Assembly (NCBI GenBank): GCA_033060915.1
Contig: CM065384.1
Span: 18,168,501-18,232,500, forward strand
Origin: Euryodendron excelsum
Taxonomy: Eukaryota; Streptophyta; Magnoliopsida; Ericales; Pentaphylacaceae
Length of the DNA stretch: 64,000 nucleotides
Direction of reading: 5' to 3'
Both the position numbers and the translations under genes were made by a program. The notes beneath the pieces were generated by a model. That model searched no databases, was not told the origin of the DNA, and was given only the letters and a program-made list of their open reading frames with translations. Shown one piece after another: positions 60,189-64,000 of the stretch (position 1 is its first letter; every line of letters starts with the position of its first letter).

Positions 60189-60379
60189 CCCTCAACTAAC
60201 TTTTTTGTAGTCCCTAGCAAAATACTAAAACCAAAAACATATCTCCACTTTCATGGGAGTCATGAGTGCATTTAGCATATATACCACACCTTTAAACCCC
60301 TAGGTTACTCCTAGTAGACGAGTGGTGTCTCGTGAGGGCTTACAGTGATGAATACCTACTTGAACGCTACCGAGTTAGA
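60189..60379 (-). mobile_element. 3' internal end of the LTR F element
   Basis: 190 bp from the polypurine box to LTR G. It matches the last 200 bp of A2 internal sequence, with many substitutions. The rest of the internal region is displaced or lost. Confidence 0.55.
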
Positions 60380-62035
60380 TGGTGCTCAACCGCAAGTGCA
60401 CGGGTTGCGATGCAATATAGAATCTCAAAAGTACGAGTATCATCCCTCAAGGAGCAATGCCAAGCTGTTCACAAGAAAACTCTAACGCTAAACCTAATCC
60501 TAACTTCACTCAACTGATGCTTCTAAAAAGAGAAAAGAAAAAAAAAATCTTATGTTTGGTTTTTTCGAACGAACTAGACTATATCTAAATAATGCAAGTG
60601 AATAAAACTGATTGAAACTTTGTAAAGAAAATAACTCAGAATCAATTGATCCGATCAATCAAGTTTCTCGGACTCCCAATGAAGGTTTTATATAACTCAA
60701 ATCCTTCGACTACGTCGTGAATCTTGGATTCAGAAGATTTAGCTTTATAACCAATGCTTCCCTCAATCTTCAACTTCTAGAATAGTTCATATTATTATAA
60801 TCAAGGACGTGCATCATCGATTCATGCAACACTTATACAGAACCCGGCTCATGCATAAACGTTACAAGGCAACGTATATACTGAGTGCGGTATTCACACA
60901 TAAGGGTTACCAAACATAATAGGACACCCAGGTTTTCAAAAGTATCTAGAATGAAGAAGAAGAAGGAGAAGAATAAAAATTAAGATGTAGCAGTGAATTC
61001 ACTCTTACCTTCATTGGTCGTCCTTGATCCCCGATTAATTTTCACAATCAATCCCGAGTTTGAGAGATTTAGCCACTCATGGCCACAAAAAAACAAGAGA
61101 TTGTATTGAAAACTTTATAAAATATAAAAGCTATGAATGAACTATGAACCTTGAATTAAGTGCAGTAAATAGGGATTCTTGAACACAATCTTGAATTTAA
61201 AACAATAAAACTTGAATTAATTGGAACTAATTACAAGAATAATGAAAGATCTAATTACTCCTATGAATCTAGACTAAAAAGTGATAAAAAAAACCTTAAG
61301 AAGAACGTCCCCCTCTCCAAAAAATCGAAGAGATATATATATCCATCATAAGCTGAGTCCTTCAAGGAATAGGAAACTTCGACCAAAATTCTTTCTTAGC
61401 GTTCAAACCCTCTGCAGAGCATTCGAACCCTCAACAACATGAATCACATTTTTTCTTCCTATGGTTTGAACGCTCATTTCCCCTTATAATTAGGGTTCGA
61501 ACCCTAAAGCCTGCATATGCTTCTTTTAAGTGTCTAACCTCTGAGAGTTCGAACCCTAAGGCCAAAATACCCTTTTTCTTCACTTTTTGCCAACCACCGT
61601 TCGAACTCCTATTTGCTTCTTGTTTCCACCGTTCGAACTCTCAGTATATTTTTCCTCAATTATCAACTATCTTTCCTTATCTCTTTGTAGCTTAATTCAA
61701 GGCTTTTGGAGTCCCTTTCTCGCAATGCTCGTTAGACGTGAACTTGTATAACTCTGTAAGATCTTCCCAACGACGCATCTTTCATTCTATTCTGAGCTAC
61801 GAAGGATAAGTTGCACATTTTCCAAGATAAATCCCAGCAACGGCCCTCGATATGCGCGCCTGCACTCCGGATCGCTTTTCTGACTCCAAATCCTCTTCTT
61901 TATCAACATTCACCTACAATGAGCTCAAAACACGATTATTAGTACAATATACGTTAAAGAGAGCATAATTAATCTAATCCAAAGCTAACTTAGGTTAGTT
62001 TAGCTGCATCAAACTACACTTATGCAGCTCAATCA
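60380..62035 (-). mobile_element. LTR G, inserted next to the LTR F element
   Basis: The 3' end is clear (TGGTGCTCAACCGCAAGTGCA on plus, followed by 'tatcatccctcaaggag'). The 5' edge near 62035 (sense TGATTGAGCTGC) is inferred from resemblance to the F start. U3 carries TTCGAACCC/GGGTTCGAA-type repeats (61400-61640). No duplication was found at these edges. Confidence 0.5.
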
Positions 62036-62315
62036 ATACCCATAAACATCTATCCATGTAATATTAATACAATATCAAAGAATATAAAACATGTATTAAC
62101 CTCATTCAAGTCAAGTCATAATCCACCTAGATCATGAATCATTGCAAGGTGAAGGCATAAAATATCGAAGAAATAGAATCCATTGAAGTGTACTACCAAT
62201 GGCATATAACTCTAATGTCTCATAACTCATACAATTATGTCCTTTATGCTTTGATCCAAGTCTCATAAGGCATACACTCAACTTTGAACATGAACACACA
62301 GGGTCTCTGGAGTGC
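62036..62315. other. Unassigned AT-rich sequence between LTRs G and H
   Basis: No coding frame or polypurine tract recognised. It is probably retrotransposon-derived flank of LTR H. Confidence 0.35.
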
Positions 62316-63564
62316 TGTCGCGAGCACCCAAAACTAAAACCGATACCCGAAAAACAAATATGTAGTAGTGTAAGTACGGATCGTTCCCACAAAGAGTGTT
62401 TAGCCTAGTTTTATGCTATGTGAACAAGAATTGGGGGGTTTTGGATTTAATGAAAACTATTTTAATAATCACAGCTATGAAACAATTCAGATTAAAGCAT
62501 TGAAATCAATCAAAAGAATAAACCATGGTCTAGGTCAGCATCCACCATCGGAATTTACAACTGATCATCGATGCAAACATATCAATTCACACATTGAATA
62601 TTCACCGCCAGAATTATCTTCCTATCTGTCCTTAGTTATAATTAATCAGAAACAAGCGATCTAATTAACCCTAACTATTAAACAACCCAGGAAAAGCACA
62701 TGAGATTTAATCTAGCAGCAGCCTTAAAAATTAGAGAGATCGATGAATCTAAACAACACAAGCACAAGCGGTTGCATTTAATTTAGTCGAATGCCCTTCC
62801 CAAGATATAATAATTACCAACGCAGTAAATCATTAAATCTTAGTTGCTTCCCAAATCAGAGGAATCAAACAATTACAAATTTGATATCTAACTCAGCAGT
62901 AGATTGCAATGATTAATAAACTAGTAGGCCTCCTAGCGATTAAACAAGAAAATCATGAAAATAGGCATAGAACATCATTCGATACTCAAAGCATAAATCG
63001 AATAGTGAAAACAAATTAGATCTCACAGTTTATTATTAATCCCGAGGTTTCTGTCTCTTTTGACCAAGATTCAAAGTTTAGCCACGCAGAGCCATGAAAA
63101 CAACTCAAATAATGAACTAGAATAATCTCCAAAAACGTCAACAACCCTAGAAACAAAACAGTCCCAGCTTTTATAGGCTTCTAAAAATCTACAGCTGTGC
63201 ACGACCGTTCGAACGCCCTTGCCATTGTTTGAACGGATCGAACAACCGTTCGAACGGTATATCGAACGCACTTCGAATGGTAACACATGTTCTCTGAATC
63301 TTTCGAACGCTCTTCGAACCTGAACTTGACGTGTATCTGTTTGACGTAGCGTTCGAACGTATCTACTACCGTTCAAACGCCTCTTTGGACCGTTCGAACG
63401 CCTCTTCAAACACTGCATTCGTCCCTTTTCAGCTAGGATCCTCTTTCTGGGCATTCCATAGCACCCTAAGTCAAAATATAAGAATAGTGAGTATCTTTAG
63501 GTACCAAATAAGTATAAAAGATTAAACATTAAGGGAGAAAAATATGACATTTGAGTTCTCATCA
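62316..63564 (-). mobile_element. LTR H, 3' LTR of a third small-LTR element
   Basis: On the minus strand it starts TGATGAGAACTC after the polypurine tract GTGTGGGGGAATT and ends GGGTGCTCGCGACA. TATA on the minus strand is CCTATAAAAGCTGGGACT at about 63165, homologous to CTATATAAGCTGGGACT in F. U3 has a dense cluster of TTCGAACG palindromes (63205-63420). Confidence 0.6.
63205..63420. repeat. TTCGAACG palindrome cluster in U3 of LTR H
   Basis: About ten copies or near-copies of CGTTCGAACG in some 215 bp, including 'accgttcgaacgcc' twice. They sit just upstream of the LTR TATA box. Related but sparser clusters lie at 59868-60026 (F) and 61400-61640 (G). An open frame through them is spurious. 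Confidence 0.75.
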
Positions 63565-64000
63565 AATTCCCCCACACTTAACCTTTACTCGTCCTCGGTC
63601 AAAACTCATACTCACTTTCCTAAGATATCAAAGTCTCAACAAAGAACAACCAAACTCTTCGAAACTCATAACATATCATGAACAACATTCTCGAACAGCT
63701 CACAATCACCTAGCAAGCATTTCCACTTAAAGATGGAGTAAACTAAATATGTAGACCCTTACGGAAATAAACACTCTACTCTCATGTATTTAAAGGTTTG
63801 TGTATTACTCAAATTCATTCCAATGGAAATGATCTACCATATGCTTGCATATCTTCTCATTCTCCACCACTAGGATCACATACAGAACACGAATCATAAG
63901 GACTTTTCAAGGGTTATAACGGGTTTAGGATCAAGGTGGAAAATATTTGGGAATGTAGCTCAAAAGCCATCGAAACTAGTGGAGCAAAAATAAATCAACC
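63565..64000 (-). mobile_element. Internal 3' region of the LTR H element
   Basis: Begins with a polypurine tract (minus strand AAGTGTGGGGGAATT) preceded by 'gaggacgagtaaaggtt', a common arrangement at the 3' end of plant Ty3/gypsy internal regions. There is no coding frame up to the window edge. Confidence 0.5.

Noticed and set aside
61400..61640. Pol III B-box-like GGTTCGAACCC motifs in LTR G
   Set aside because: No A box at the right distance and no tRNA-like fold; they fit the TTCGAA palindrome cluster.
62132..62392. 86-codon minus-strand frame with CFSGIGFSFGCS
   Set aside because: It spans the LTR H 3' end and adjacent AT-rich flank; no family resemblance.
63205..63420. Heat-shock elements
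   Set aside because: TTC and GAA are adjacent (TTCGAA) instead of separated by two bases, so the canonical spacing is not met.

Overview
The window looks like repeat-dense, probably heterochromatic DNA from a plant, most likely a dicot. I found no intact host gene, tRNA or rRNA. Almost every base belongs to LTR retrotransposons inserted into one another. The plant origin is inferred from Tat/Ogre-type Ty3/gypsy elements with LTRs of 5.1-5.8 kb, Athila-type Ty3/gypsy pol remnants, and a plant mobile domain (PMD) reading frame. No name was looked up in a database.

Layout, left to right. (1) 1-23209, minus strand: a tandem Ogre-like array, internal (partial) / LTR1 / internal / LTR2, period about 12.9 kb. 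LTR1 is shared by two internal regions, with a primer binding site on one side and a polypurine tract on the other. The 7.2 kb internal region has no gag or pol. (2) 23210-34328, plus strand: element B, a related Ogre with a truncated gag, no visible pol, an antisense PMD gene with an upstream intron, a polypurine tract and a 5.1 kb 3' LTR. Its gag is cut exactly where LTR2 begins. (3) 34329-34428: the end of a third, divergent LTR. (4) 34429-43687, minus strand: an Athila-type pol (PR, RT, RNase H, INT) with many stops, split by a 5.6 kb solo Ogre LTR with duplication TTGAG. (5) 43688-46271: two truncated Ogre LTRs. (6) 46272-57563, plus strand: a second Athila-type pol, split inside RT by a 5.4 kb solo Ogre LTR with duplication ATTAC, ending in its own 1.5 kb LTR. 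(7) 57564-64000: a possible hAT end, a TA/GA microsatellite, and three minus-strand LTRs of 1.1-1.7 kb carrying clusters of TTCGAA palindromes.

The giant Ogre LTRs share one architecture. U3 holds four repeated dyad elements: an 81-bp unit with TCTCGAG dyads and a TTCG-loop hairpin, a 29-bp GAGTA...TACTC unit, a 157-bp unit with a 9-bp-stem hairpin, and GGCGCC palindromes next to a TATA box. Downstream is about 2.2-2.4 kb of strand-asymmetric degenerate repeat (C/T-rich on the sense strand), then U5.

The most interesting signal is an antisense transcription unit just inside the 3' LTR in both Ogre elements. A GGCGCC cassette like the one at the LTR promoter is followed by a candidate leader exon, a splice donor AAAAG|GTGAG, an intron of 879 or 884 bp, an acceptor, and the start codon of a PMD-like protein. 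It is nearly full length in element B (one frameshift and two in-frame stops) and decayed in the tandem array.
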